From Firmicutes bacterium UBA4845 (lineage in GTDB: Bacteria; Bacillota; Clostridia; Tissierellales; Sedimentibacteraceae): DNA of 64,000 nucleotides. The position numbers were made by a program, and so were the translations under genes. This document shows, in pieces, positions 24,415 to 32,990 of the stretch. Below the pieces are notes generated by a model that did no database searches, had not been told where the DNA came from, and saw only the letters and a list, made by a program, of their open reading frames with translations. Location: the NCBI GenBank assembly GCA_002399975.1, contig DHER01000087.1, positions 62,001 to 126,000 on the forward strand, given 5' to 3'. How positions within the stretch are numbered: the first letter of the stretch is position 1; every line of letters starts with the position of its first letter.

Positions 24415-24620
24415 GCAGGCTGTTTATTTTATTAATACGAATTTATCAGAAGTTTTCTTCAAGTTTCGGAATTAGGCATTGTAGATTCTATCCAACTTGT
24501 TCGCAATATTTTATCGAAGCATTACAAAAATACGGTTTCTTTAAAGGTTCGTATTTAGGTATCCGAAGAATACTTAAATGTAATCCCTTCAACCCCGGAG
24601 GGTATGACCCTTTGAAATAA
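24411..24620 (+). CDS. yidD: Membrane protein insertion efficiency factor YidD, apparent ATA start
   Basis: 69 residues with the full YidD signature: IYQKFSSSFG, HCRFYPTCSQYFIEALQKYGF, KGSYLGIRRILKCNPFNPGGYDPL. YidD is a small peripheral membrane protein that assists YidC-dependent insertion; yidC follows after 14 bases. No ATG, GTG or TTG lies in frame between the upstream TGA (24402-24404) and the conserved domain. The best placed codon is ATA 24411-24413, seven bases after AGGTG within AAAGGTGAT (24397-24405), overlapping the rnpA stop exactly as an ATGA overlap would. It gives a normal N-terminus (SRLFILLIRIYQKF). CTG 24420 is a poorer alternative. Confidence 0.85.
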   Translation: MSRLFILLIRIYQKFSSSFGIRHCRFYPTCSQYFIEALQKYGFFKGSYLGIRRILKCNPFNPGGYDPLK

Positions 24621-24634
24621 TACGGAGGATAATA

Positions 24635-25453
24635 ATGAATTTAGATTTTATAGCAAAACCTATGGGTATGCTTGTTAAACTGTTATATAATATGGTGTCA
24701 ACATTGGATACTGAATATATTTCTGCATACGCGATTGCAATAATATTGTCAACAATAATATTTAAGTTGATAATGATGCCATTTACTTTAAAGCAATCAA
24801 AATCAATGAAAAAATTACAGGATTTAAATCCAAAAATGCAGGAACTTCAAAAGAAATATAGCAAAGACCCTCAAACATTGCAAAGAAAGCAGATGGAATT
24901 ATATAAAGAAGCCAACTACAGCCCATTTAGCGGATGCTTGCCTATGTTGTTACAATTTCCAATACTTATATCATTTTTTTATGTAATTCAACAGCCTGTT
25001 AAATACGTTTTTCAAGATCAAGTATTTTTTGATTCCATGAATAAAACTTTTTTATGGATTAAAGATCTTGGTTTTACAGAAAATCATATATTTGTTGCGG
25101 AGGATCTTGCTAAGGGTGTAAATGAAGCTATGATAAATGTAGTAAATGGTCTTTCTATGGGAGGAGTATCTCTTCCTTTTATAGGATCTGCATTTCCTAT
25201 ATTGGCTGCAATTTCTGCATTTACAACATATTTGACAAGCAAAATGACATCTGCTTCACAGCCGTCAATGGGTGAGCAACAGGAAGCAACTCAAAAATCA
25301 ATGAATATGATGATGCCTTTGATGATATTTATATTTGGTATTCAATTCCCGGCAGGATTAGGGTTATATTGGGTCATTTCTAATATATTTCAATTATTGC
25401 AACAATATATTATAATGAATTCGTCCAAAAATTCTAAGGAGGAATTAAAATAG
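24635..25453 (+). CDS. yidC: Membrane protein insertase YidC
   Basis: 272-residue Oxa1/YidC-family insertase for single-span and polytopic membrane proteins. The core has five membrane segments; typical pieces are AIIILSTIIFKLIMMPFTLKQSKSMKK, the coiled cytoplasmic hairpin with LNPKMQELQKKYSKDPQTLQRKQMELYKEA, CLPMLLQFPILISFFYVI and the C-terminal GLGLYWVISNIFQLLQQYII. The hydrophilic groove arginine common in Gram-positive YidC is not obvious here because the TM2 region reads KLIMMPFTLKQ. ATG 24635 follows CGGAGGATAATA; stop is immediately followed by jag. Confidence 0.95.
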   Translation: MNLDFIAKPMGMLVKLLYNMVSTLDTEYISAYAIAIILSTIIFKLIMMPFTLKQSKSMKKLQDLNPKMQELQKKYSKDPQTLQRKQMELYKEANYSPFSGCLPMLLQFPILISFFYVIQQPVKYVFQDQVFFDSMNKTFLWIKDLGFTENHIFVAEDLAKGVNEAMINVVNGLSMGGVSLPFIGSAFPILAAISAFTTYLTSKMTSASQPSMGEQQEATQKSMNMMMPLMIFIFGIQFPAGLGLYWVISNIFQLLQQYIIMNSSKNSKEELK

Positions 25454-26080
25454 ATGAAAGATGTAACTATTGAAAGAGCTACTGTTGACGAAGCCGTTAA
25501 AGCAGCATTGGAAGAACTAAAAGTGGAGAAAGAAGAAGTGACGGTTGATGTAATTAGTGAGCCGTCCAAAGGTTTGTTTGGATTAATCGGAAATAAAAAT
25601 GCAAAAGTTAAGGTAACGGTTACAAATGGTCCGGAAGAAAAAACAAAAGAATTTTTTGAAATTTTGCTAAAAAAGATGGATATAGATGCTGAATATGAAG
25701 TGGATTTTTCTGACGGCGTGTTAAAGGTTGATATAGTTAAAATTTGTGAAGACGATAAGGGAATAATCATAGGAAAAAGAGGCAGGAATTTAGATGAAAT
25801 TCAATTTCTATTGAACTTGATAGTAAACAAAGGAAGAGAGAATTACGTAAGAGTAATTTTTAATGTTGAAGACTACAGGGCAAGGAGAGAGGAAACATTA
25901 AAAAAGCTTGCAAAGAAAATGGCTGATAAATGCAGGTATTATAGGCATAAAATTAGACTTGAGCCTATGAATCCCTATGAAAGAAGAATTATACATTCTG
26001 CTTTGCAGGAAGAAAATGATATTATGACATATTCTGAAGGTGAGGAACCGTATAGAAAGGTTGTAATAGATTTAAAATAA
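25454..26080 (+). CDS. jag: Jag/KhpB RNA-binding protein
   Basis: 208-residue protein with Jag-N domain (1-50, including PSKGLFGLIGNKNAKVKV), a KH domain with GKRGRNLDEIQFLLN (about 105-120) and a C-terminal R3H domain ending RRIIHSALQEENDIMTYSEGEEPYRKVVI. Family members act with KhpA in RNA binding and affect cell elongation. The ATG abuts the yidC stop (TAGATG), and AAGGAGG inside the yidC end serves as ribosome site. Followed by a strong terminator. Confidence 0.93.
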   Translation: MKDVTIERATVDEAVKAALEELKVEKEEVTVDVISEPSKGLFGLIGNKNAKVKVTVTNGPEEKTKEFFEILLKKMDIDAEYEVDFSDGVLKVDIVKICEDDKGIIIGKRGRNLDEIQFLLNLIVNKGRENYVRVIFNVEDYRARREETLKKLAKKMADKCRYYRHKIRLEPMNPYERRIIHSALQEENDIMTYSEGEEPYRKVVIDLK

Positions 26081-26102
26081 TATTGAAAATAATGCTGTAG
26101 GT

Positions 26103-26132
26103 TATAACCCGGAAAACCGGGTTATATTTTTT
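26103..26132 (+). terminator. Rho-independent terminator after jag
   Basis: Perfect 10-base stem TATAACCCGG (26103-26112) / CCGGGTTATA (26117-26126), AAAA loop, then six T. Confidence 0.93.
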
Positions 26133-26235
26133 AAAATAATAAATAGAGCATATAATTTAAAACTCTGTAAATTGCTATGTACATTTAATAAAAATTAATG
26201 TAGAATATATATGATTAGAAAGTAGCGGTGGTAAG

Positions 26236-27609
26236 ATGAGTACTGAAACAATAGCTGCAATTGCTACTCTTTTAGGCAATGCAGGTATTAATATAGTAAG
26301 AATAAGCGGTGATAATTCGCTAAATATTGCTAAGAAAATATTTGTAAAGAAAAACAAACAAGAAGTAGATTATTTAAAGCCAAGGTACCTTCATTATGGT
26401 TATATTGTAGATGAAGATGGTAAAATAATTGATGAAGTACTGCTGTCATATATGAAGAAGCCAAATACTTATACAAGAGAAGATGTTATCGAAATTAACT
26501 GTCATGGAGGCATAATTTCTGCTAGAAAGATATTAGAAATGGTTTTAAATCACGGCTGCCGGCTGGCAGAAAGAGGTGAATTTACAAAAAGGGCGTTTAT
26601 TAATGGAAGAATTGATTTGACTCAAGCAGAAGCAGTTATGGACATAATAAGTTCTAAGACCGATTCAAGTTATGAAATTTCTATGAATCACTTGGAAGGA
26701 AAGCTATCTGAAGAAATAAATGGAATGATAAGTGAAATAACAAAAATTCTTGCGAATATAGAAGTAAATATAGATTTCCCTGAATACGACGAAGAGAAAG
26801 TAACCATAAGTCAGGTTGAAAAAATAAGTAAAAAAATGATAAAAAAAATAGATAAATTAATTAAGACTGAAAATACAGGAAAAATATTTAAAGAGGGCAT
26901 TAAGACCGTAATTTTAGGTAAACCTAACGTAGGGAAATCTTCTTTCATGAATTTTATTTTAAATGAAAATCGTGCTATAGTTACTGAAGTTCCAGGCACT
27001 ACAAGAGATACCATAGAAGAATATGTTAATGTTAAAGGAGTTCCTCTGAAAATAACAGATACTGCCGGTATAAGGGAAACGGGAGATAAAGTAGAAAAAA
27101 TCGGAGTTGAAAAAGCCCTTCAAAAAGTAAATGAAGCTGATTTGGTTATAATGATTTTTGATACGTCAAGGAATCTTGAAGATAACGATATAAAAATATT
27201 GAATTATATTAAAGATAAAAAAGTTCTTTATGTAAGGAATAAAATAGATTTAAAAAACAAGTTAGATTTAAGTAACTATAAAAATATTGAAAAGAAAGCT
27301 ATAAATGTTTCAGTGTTAAAAAATCAAGGATTAGATGAAATAATAGATGAAATAAGCAGTATGTTTTTTGAAGGCACAATTAATGTAAGTGACGAGCTTA
27401 TAATAAATAACGTACGACACAAGGAATTGTTGAAAAGTACTAAAGACAGTTTGAATGAAGTGTTGAATTCTATTAAAAACAATATGACCGTGGATCTTGT
27501 CGAAATTGATCTGAAACAGGCGGCACAGTATTTAGGTCTTATTGTGGGAAAGTCTGTAAGTGATGATTTGATTGATAGAATATTTAATGATTTTTGTATA
27601 GGCAAGTAG
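26236..27609 (+). CDS. mnmE: tRNA modification GTPase MnmE
   Basis: 457-residue GTPase that, with MnmG, installs carboxymethylaminomethyl-type groups at U34 of certain tRNAs. N-terminal folate-binding domain (to about 120), helical domain, and an inserted G domain with G1 GKPNVGKSS (about 230), G3 DTAGI, G4 NKID; the C-terminus is the invariant C-[LIV]-G-K ending (FCIGK). ATG 26236 follows AGCGGTGGTAAG, a modest ribosome site. Begins a new operon after the jag terminator and runs into mnmG with a 19-base gap. Confidence 0.97.
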   Translation: MSTETIAAIATLLGNAGINIVRISGDNSLNIAKKIFVKKNKQEVDYLKPRYLHYGYIVDEDGKIIDEVLLSYMKKPNTYTREDVIEINCHGGIISARKILEMVLNHGCRLAERGEFTKRAFINGRIDLTQAEAVMDIISSKTDSSYEISMNHLEGKLSEEINGMISEITKILANIEVNIDFPEYDEEKVTISQVEKISKKMIKKIDKLIKTENTGKIFKEGIKTVILGKPNVGKSSFMNFILNENRAIVTEVPGTTRDTIEEYVNVKGVPLKITDTAGIRETGDKVEKIGVEKALQKVNEADLVIMIFDTSRNLEDNDIKILNYIKDKKVLYVRNKIDLKNKLDLSNYKNIEKKAINVSVLKNQGLDEIIDEISSMFFEGTINVSDELIINNVRHKELLKSTKDSLNEVLNSIKNNMTVDLVEIDLKQAAQYLGLIVGKSVSDDLIDRIFNDFCIGK

Positions 27610-27628
27610 AAATAGAAAGAGGAATGAA

Positions 27629-29518
27629 ATGGAAGAAAAAGTGAGAGATTTTCTTGCTGAAAGTATTGATGTGGTAGTAATCGGAGCCGGACATGCCGGA
27701 TGTGAAGCTGCTCTTGCCTCAGCACGTTTGGGAATGAAGACCATAGTTATTACAATGAGCCTTGACTCAATAGCAATGATGCCGTGCAATCCTCATATTG
27801 GCGGTACGGCAAAAGGGCACTTAGTAAGGGAAATAGATGCACTTGGCGGAGAAATGGCTTTAATTATAGATAAGACTATGATACAATGTAAGATGTTAAA
27901 TCGCTCCAAAGGGCCTGCAGTACATTCATTAAGAGCACAAGCTGACAAAAATAAATATCACACTGAAATGAAAAAGGCCTTGGAAGATCAGGAAAACCTG
28001 GAAATAATTCAGTCTGAAGTTACATGTCTTGAAGTGAAAGATGACAAGAGGTTTAATGTATATACAAAACATGGCGCATACTATAACGCCAAAGCAGTAA
28101 TAGTGACCACAGGAACATATCTTAAGGGAAGGGTATATATAGGAGAATTGAATTATTCGTCAGGTCCAAACGGTTTGGCTCCTTCCAACGTGTTTTCTCA
28201 GTCATTGTTGAATTTTGGAATTGAACTAAGGAAATTTAAAACGGGTACTCCGGCAAGAATACATTCTGATTCGATTAATTATGAAGAAATGATACTTCAA
28301 CCAGGAGATGAAGAAGTAATTCCGTTTTCGTTTATGAACGATAAAATAAATATTGATCAAGTTCCTTGTTATATAACGTATACAACTGAAAAAACACATT
28401 CTATAATAAGAAAAAACTTGGATAGGTCACCTTTGTACGAAGGAGTTATTAAAAGTGTTGGACCCAGATATTGTCCTTCAATTGAAGATAAGGTAGTAAA
28501 GTTTCCTGATAAGGAAAAACATCAGCTTTTCGTTGAACCGGAAGGATTGGATACAAAAGAAATGTATATTCAGGGTATGTCCTCCTCATTGCCATACGAG
28601 GTGCAGATTCCAATGTATAGATCAATGATAGGCTTGGAAAATGCACAGATAATGAGACCGGCTTATGCTATTGAATATGATTGTATAGATCCGACACAAC
28701 TAAAATCGAATTTAGAATTAAGGACGATTAAAAATTTATTTTTTGCAGGGCAAGTAAATGGAAGCTCTGGATATGAAGAAGCTGCGGCTCAAGGATTAAT
28801 TGCGGGAATAAATGCAGCAATGAACTTAAAAAACAGAGAGCCTTTAATTTTAGACCGTTCTGAAGCATATATAGGAGTTTTAATAGATGACTTGGTAACG
28901 AAGGGAATCAATGAGCCATATCGAATGATGACATCAAGGGCTGAATATAGGCTGCTTTTACGACAAGATAATGCAGATGAGAGGCTTACCGAAAAAGGCT
29001 ATAGAGTAGGTCTTGTAACAGAGGAACGTTATCAGAGATTTATAAATAAAAAACGAAAAATAAAAAATGAAATAAAAAGAATTAAAAATATAAAAATTAC
29101 TCCCAAAAAAGAAGTGAATGAAACATTGGAAAACATAGGAAGTTCACCATTAAAAATGCCAATGAGTTTTTATGAACTTATGAAAAGAGTGGAGTTAAAT
29201 TATGACAATATGGTGTTTTTTGATAAAGATAGACCTGAGTTGGAGAAAAAAATAAAGGATTATGTGGAGACAGTCATAAAATACGAAGGCTATATTTCAA
29301 AGCAGGTAAAACAGGTGGAACAGTTTAAAAAGCTCGAAAACAAAAGAATTCCGAAAGATATTGACTATAATGATGTTGGGAGCTTGAGGCTAGAAGCTAG
29401 GCAGAAGCTTAACAAGATAAGACCGAGTTCATTAGGGCAGGCTTCAAGAATATCCGGCGTTTCACCTTCAGATATAAACGTGCTTTTAATTTATTTAATG
29501 ACTTATAATAATAATTAA
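27629..29518 (+). CDS. mnmG: tRNA uridine-5-carboxymethylaminomethyl modification enzyme MnmG
   Basis: 629-residue FAD-dependent partner of MnmE. FAD-binding GAGHAGCEA (19-27), family signature GPRYCPSIEDKVVKFPDKEKHQLFVEPEG split across 275-305, and RASRISGV-like helical C-terminus (GQASRISGVSPSDINVLLIYL). ATG 27629 follows AGAGGAATGAA. Normal length, standard order mnmE-mnmG-rsmG. Confidence 0.97.
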   Translation: MEEKVRDFLAESIDVVVIGAGHAGCEAALASARLGMKTIVITMSLDSIAMMPCNPHIGGTAKGHLVREIDALGGEMALIIDKTMIQCKMLNRSKGPAVHSLRAQADKNKYHTEMKKALEDQENLEIIQSEVTCLEVKDDKRFNVYTKHGAYYNAKAVIVTTGTYLKGRVYIGELNYSSGPNGLAPSNVFSQSLLNFGIELRKFKTGTPARIHSDSINYEEMILQPGDEEVIPFSFMNDKINIDQVPCYITYTTEKTHSIIRKNLDRSPLYEGVIKSVGPRYCPSIEDKVVKFPDKEKHQLFVEPEGLDTKEMYIQGMSSSLPYEVQIPMYRSMIGLENAQIMRPAYAIEYDCIDPTQLKSNLELRTIKNLFFAGQVNGSSGYEEAAAQGLIAGINAAMNLKNREPLILDRSEAYIGVLIDDLVTKGINEPYRMMTSRAEYRLLLRQDNADERLTEKGYRVGLVTEERYQRFINKKRKIKNEIKRIKNIKITPKKEVNETLENIGSSPLKMPMSFYELMKRVELNYDNMVFFDKDRPELEKKIKDYVETVIKYEGYISKQVKQVEQFKKLENKRIPKDIDYNDVGSLRLEARQKLNKIRPSSLGQASRISGVSPSDINVLLIYLMTYNNN

Positions 29519-29562
29519 ATAATCAATAATTAAAGCAATAGAAAAATTAAATGGAGAATACC

Positions 29563-30276
29563 TTGATAAAAACTTTAGAAGAGGGATTTAAACAGTTGAA
29601 TATACCTTATAGCTCTGAAATAGAAAATAAATTTGTCAAATATAGGGACCTTTTAAAAGAATGGAATAAAAAAATAAATATAACAGCTATTAAGGATGAC
29701 GAAGAAATTTATATTAAGCATTTTCTGGACAGTATTTTACTTTTAAATGAATCTGCAATTAAAGAAAAAAAGACTATAATTGATGTAGGTACAGGAGGAG
29801 GCTTTCCCGGATATCCATTAAAAATTGTAAATGATAATTATGAACTTACTCTTTTAGATAGCCTTAGGAAAAGAATTGATTTTTTAGCTGAAGTAAAAAA
29901 AGAACTTAAATTTCAAAACACTGAACTTATTCACGGCAGAGCTGAGGATTTGGGACAAAATAAAAATTACAGAGAAAAGTTTGACATTTGTGTATCAAGA
30001 GCTGTAGCGCCCATGAATGTGTTATGTGAATATTGTCTTCCATTTGTTAGGGTTGATGGATATTTTGCGGCATATAAAAGTTATGATATTTCCCGGGAAA
30101 TGTTAGAGTCTGAAAGTGCAATTAAAAAACTTGGAGGTAAAATTAAAGAGGTAAAAGAGATATATCTGCCGAGGGCAGATATTTTGAGAAAAATAGTTAT
30201 AATTGAAAAATGTCATCCGACAAATAAAAAATATCCCAGAAGAGCTGGAAAACCAAGCAAAGAACCATTGATGTAA
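29563..30276 (+). CDS. rsmG: 16S rRNA (guanine527-N7)-methyltransferase
   Basis: 237-residue SAM-dependent methyltransferase acting on G527 of 16S rRNA. SAM-binding IIDVGTGGGFPGYPLKI and VSRAVAPMNVLCEYCLP are conserved. TTG 29563 is preferred as start: GGAGA at 29553-29557 is 5 bases upstream and the product begins IKTLEEGF; the in-frame ATG at 29551 overlaps that ribosome site. The coding sequence contains a perfect Noc-binding palindrome at 30088-30101. C-terminal tail is basic (RRAGKPSKEPLM), as in homologues. Confidence 0.94.
   Translation: MIKTLEEGFKQLNIPYSSEIENKFVKYRDLLKEWNKKINITAIKDDEEIYIKHFLDSILLLNESAIKEKKTIIDVGTGGGFPGYPLKIVNDNYELTLLDSLRKRIDFLAEVKKELKFQNTELIHGRAEDLGQNKNYREKFDICVSRAVAPMNVLCEYCLPFVRVDGYFAAYKSYDISREMLESESAIKKLGGKIKEVKEIYLPRADILRKIVIIEKCHPTNKKYPRRAGKPSKEPLM
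30088..30101. promoter_or_regulatory. Noc-binding site (NBS), perfect
   Basis: ATTTCCCGGGAAAT, a 14-base perfect palindrome identical to the established Bacillus Noc-binding sequence. It lies inside rsmG about 190 bases before the noc gene itself. Confidence 0.85.
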
Positions 30277-30289
30277 GGGGGAGAATTTC

Positions 30290-31078
30290 TTGATAAGCGA
30301 TATAGTCAATATAGACGTTAACAAAATAATTCCTAATAAAAATCAGCCAAGAAAAATTTTTGATATTAAATCACTGGAAGAGTTAAGTCAATCTATAAAG
30401 AATTATGGTGTTATACAGCCTATAACTGTAAGAAAAATTTATGATGATATCTATGAAATCATAGCAGGAGAAAGGCGTTTTAAAGCAGTAAAATTGCTTA
30501 ATATGGAAACAATTCCGGCTGTTGTAATTGAGGTAAAGGATGAAGAATCTGCTGCTATGGCTTTAATTGAAAATCTGCAGAGAGAAGATTTGGATTTTAT
30601 AGAAGAGGCAATGGCATATGAGAGGCTTATTGAGGATTTTGACTTAAATCAGACACGCCTGGCAGAAAAGCTTGGTAAATCTCAATCGACCATAGCAAAT
30701 AAAATGAGAATCTTAAAGCTTCCTGATTCGGTGAAACAAAGGTTGAGAGAAAGCAAATTAAGTGAGCGTCACGCTAGAGCTCTTTTAAAGATAGAAGACG
30801 AAGAACTTCTTTTAAATGTTGTTGATAGGGTAATAAATAAAAATTTAAATGTAAGCGAGACGGAAAAGCTTGTAAATTCCATAGTTGGCGGTATTAATAA
30901 AAAGAAAAAGAAGGACAAGCAATATGTAAGAAATTTTATAAATTATAAAATATATATTAATACTATAAAGAATGCATATAAAGAAATTGTTAAAACAGGA
31001 ATAGATGCTAAATTTGAACAAGATGAATCCGATGAATTTATAGAAATTAAAGTTAAAATTCCCAAGAAAAGCATTTAG
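30290..31078 (+). CDS. noc: Nucleoid occlusion protein Noc (ParB family), no N-terminal membrane helix
   Basis: 262-residue ParB-like CTP-switch protein. ParB core: NQPRKIFD, GVIQPITVRKI, AGERRFKAVK and ENLQREDLDFIEEA (to about 105), then helix-turn-helix TRLAEKLGKSQSTIANKMRILKLP, then a basic dimerisation tail. Noc is distinguished from the ParB two genes downstream by position after rsmG and by the perfect NBS nearby. Bacillus Noc has about 35 extra N-terminal residues including an amphipathic membrane helix; here the ParB core starts at residue 5. The start TTG 30290 follows GGGGGAG, and an in-frame TGA at 30269-30271 rules out a longer form. Confidence 0.85.
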   Translation: MISDIVNIDVNKIIPNKNQPRKIFDIKSLEELSQSIKNYGVIQPITVRKIYDDIYEIIAGERRFKAVKLLNMETIPAVVIEVKDEESAAMALIENLQREDLDFIEEAMAYERLIEDFDLNQTRLAEKLGKSQSTIANKMRILKLPDSVKQRLRESKLSERHARALLKIEDEELLLNVVDRVINKNLNVSETEKLVNSIVGGINKKKKKDKQYVRNFINYKIYINTIKNAYKEIVKTGIDAKFEQDESDEFIEIKVKIPKKSI

Positions 31079-31089
31079 AGGGTGATGAG

Positions 31090-31851
31090 TTGTCTAAGAT
31101 AATAAGTATATTCAATCAAAAAGGCGGTGTAGGAAAAACTACTACAAACGTAAATCTTTGTGCAGCGTTAGCTATAAAAGGGAAAAAAGTATTGAGCATT
31201 GATATGGATCCTCAGGGAAATTCAACTAGCGGTTTGGGGTTGAACAAAAATAATCTGGAGAATACAATATATGACGTATTAATTGATGAAATGGACATAA
31301 ACAAAGCAATATATACTACTGAAATAAAAAATTTTAATTTGATTCCCGCAAATATACAACTTGCCGGAGCTGAAATAGAGCTTACAAAAACTCAGTACAG
31401 AGAAAAAACCTTAAAAGAAAGAATAAACTTAATTGATATGGATTATAATTTTATAATTATAGATTGCCCGCCATCCTTAGGTTTATTGTCTTTAAATGCA
31501 CTTACAGCATCAAATTCAGTATTAATTCCAATTCAATGTGAATATTATTCACTGGAAGGGGTTGGGCAACTCATAGATACAATTAAATTAGTAAAAAAGA
31601 ATTTAAATCCTAAACTGGAAGTTGAAGGAGTTATACTTAATATGTTCGATGGTAGGACAAATTTATCTATTCAGGTTGTTGAAGAAATAAAAAAATATTT
31701 TAAGGATAAGGTATATAGAACTGTAATTCCAAGAAGTGTTAGGTTAGCTGAAGCTCCGAGTTTCGGACAGCCTATTATGCTCTATGATAATAAATCAAAA
31801 GGAAGTACAGCATATACTAAGCTGGCGGGAGAAATAATAAAAAACAATTAG
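31090..31851 (+). CDS. parA: Chromosome-partitioning ATPase ParA/Soj
   Basis: 253-residue deviant-Walker ATPase. Walker A' FNQKGGVGKTTTNVNL (8-23), Walker A' lysine signature present, switch DMDPQGNSTSGLG and Walker B FIIIDCPPSLGLLSLNAL. Works with ParB bound at parS to segregate origins and influence DnaA. TTG 31090 follows AGGGTGATGAG; 11 bases after noc and 10 before parB, so all three are one operon. Confidence 0.96.
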   Translation: MSKIISIFNQKGGVGKTTTNVNLCAALAIKGKKVLSIDMDPQGNSTSGLGLNKNNLENTIYDVLIDEMDINKAIYTTEIKNFNLIPANIQLAGAEIELTKTQYREKTLKERINLIDMDYNFIIIDCPPSLGLLSLNALTASNSVLIPIQCEYYSLEGVGQLIDTIKLVKKNLNPKLEVEGVILNMFDGRTNLSIQVVEEIKKYFKDKVYRTVIPRSVRLAEAPSFGQPIMLYDNKSKGSTAYTKLAGEIIKNN

Positions 31852-31861
31852 GAGGATATAA

Positions 31862-32704
31862 ATGGCAAAAAGGAGAGCATTGGGCAGGGGCTTGTCAGCA
31901 TTAATACCAGATGAGCTGGAAAATGAAGACGGTCAAAGGATAGAAGAAATAGATACAAATCTAATATGCCCAAATCCAAATCAGCCCCGCAGAACATTTG
32001 AGCAGGATAAACTTGATGAACTGACGGAATCCATTAAAAAGCACGGAGTTATCCAACCTATAATTGTCAGAAAAAATAAAGATTTTTATATCATTATAGC
32101 AGGCGAAAGAAGATGGAGAGCATGCAAAAATGCTAGTATTAAAAAAATACCTTGCATAGTGAGAGATATTGAAAGTAAAAATGCTTCCGAGATAGCCTTG
32201 ATAGAAAATATCCAAAGAGAAGATTTAAACCCTATAGACGAGGCAAATGCATACGAATTTATAATGGAAAGATATGGGGTAACACAAGAAGAAGTTTCAA
32301 ATATTGTGGGGAAATCAAGAGTTTATGTTACTAATATAATGAGGCTTTCCAGTTTAGATGAATATGTAAAAAATAAAATAATATCAAATGAAATCTCAGC
32401 TGGTCATGGAAGAGCATTGATAAGTCTGCCGTCAGATAAACAGATAGAGATGGCTGATAAAATCATAAAAGAAAATTTAAGTGTAAGAGATATTGAAAAA
32501 CTTGTACGGAATTCTAAAGAAAGAAAAAAAAGAAAGACTACGGAAAAGGATAAATATTTAACTTATGTAGAAGAACTTTTGACTGAAAAATTTTCGTCAA
32601 AGGTGAGTATAAAAAGAAATAAAAATAAAGGGAAAATAGAAATTGAATATACTAATACGGATGATTTAAATAGAATTTTGGATTTGTTGAAATTAGATGA
32701 ATAA
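31862..32704 (+). CDS. parB: Chromosome-partitioning protein ParB/Spo0J
   Basis: 280-residue CTPase clamp that loads at parS. Starts with the ParA-stimulating basic N-terminus AKRRALGRGLSALIPD, then NQPRRTFEQDKLDELTESIKKHGVIQP, AGERRWRACK (CTP site) and ENIQREDLNPIDEA; helix-turn-helix TQEEVSNIVGKSRVYVTNIMRL. Dimerisation domain at the C-terminus. ATG 31862 after TAGGAGGATATAA. A near-perfect parS is found 3.3 kb downstream at 36003. Confidence 0.96.
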   Translation: MAKRRALGRGLSALIPDELENEDGQRIEEIDTNLICPNPNQPRRTFEQDKLDELTESIKKHGVIQPIIVRKNKDFYIIIAGERRWRACKNASIKKIPCIVRDIESKNASEIALIENIQREDLNPIDEANAYEFIMERYGVTQEEVSNIVGKSRVYVTNIMRLSSLDEYVKNKIISNEISAGHGRALISLPSDKQIEMADKIIKENLSVRDIEKLVRNSKERKKRKTTEKDKYLTYVEELLTEKFSSKVSIKRNKNKGKIEIEYTNTDDLNRILDLLKLDE

Positions 32705-32739
32705 TAAATTTATATTACAAGCTTTATGCTTTATGATAA

Positions 32740-32772
32740 AACCGGAGAGTTAGTTATCCGGTTATTTTAATT
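32740..32772 (+). terminator. Terminator after parB
   Basis: AACCGG at 32740-32745 pairs with CCGGTT at 32758-32763, followed by ATTTTAATTT. Weak but well placed at the end of the noc-parA-parB operon. Confidence 0.6.
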
Positions 32773-32844
32773 TAATATAAATTATTTTTAAAAATAGTAA
32801 TAAGTAATATATAGGATAGATAATACTTTTGGTATAAAATAGTG

Positions 32845-32990
32845 TTGTTCCTTAGTGGAATTATGGTATAATAAGTATTCAGATGAAATATAACTTAAGC
32901 TTTTTTTGATATGTATTTATTATATGGTGGAGTAAGCTGATAAGCGGCACGCTTGATAAAATGCCAATGTGTTAAAGGCAGGTGATGAAA
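32845..32990 (+). promoter_or_regulatory. pyrC promoter and leader
   Basis: TTGTTC (32845-32850), 16-base spacer, extended -10 TGGTATAAT (core 32867-32872), giving a leader of about 110 bases. The leader holds a small hairpin AAGCG-GCA-CGCTT (32942-32954) but no PyrR-type GAGAGGCT loop, unlike the pyrB leader, so pyrC control may be separate. Nothing else is recognisable in the 286 bases between parB and pyrC. Confidence 0.5.

Noticed and set aside
32930..32990. PyrR-type RNA loop in the pyrC leader
   Set aside because: No GAGAGGCT-like loop; only a 5-base hairpin.
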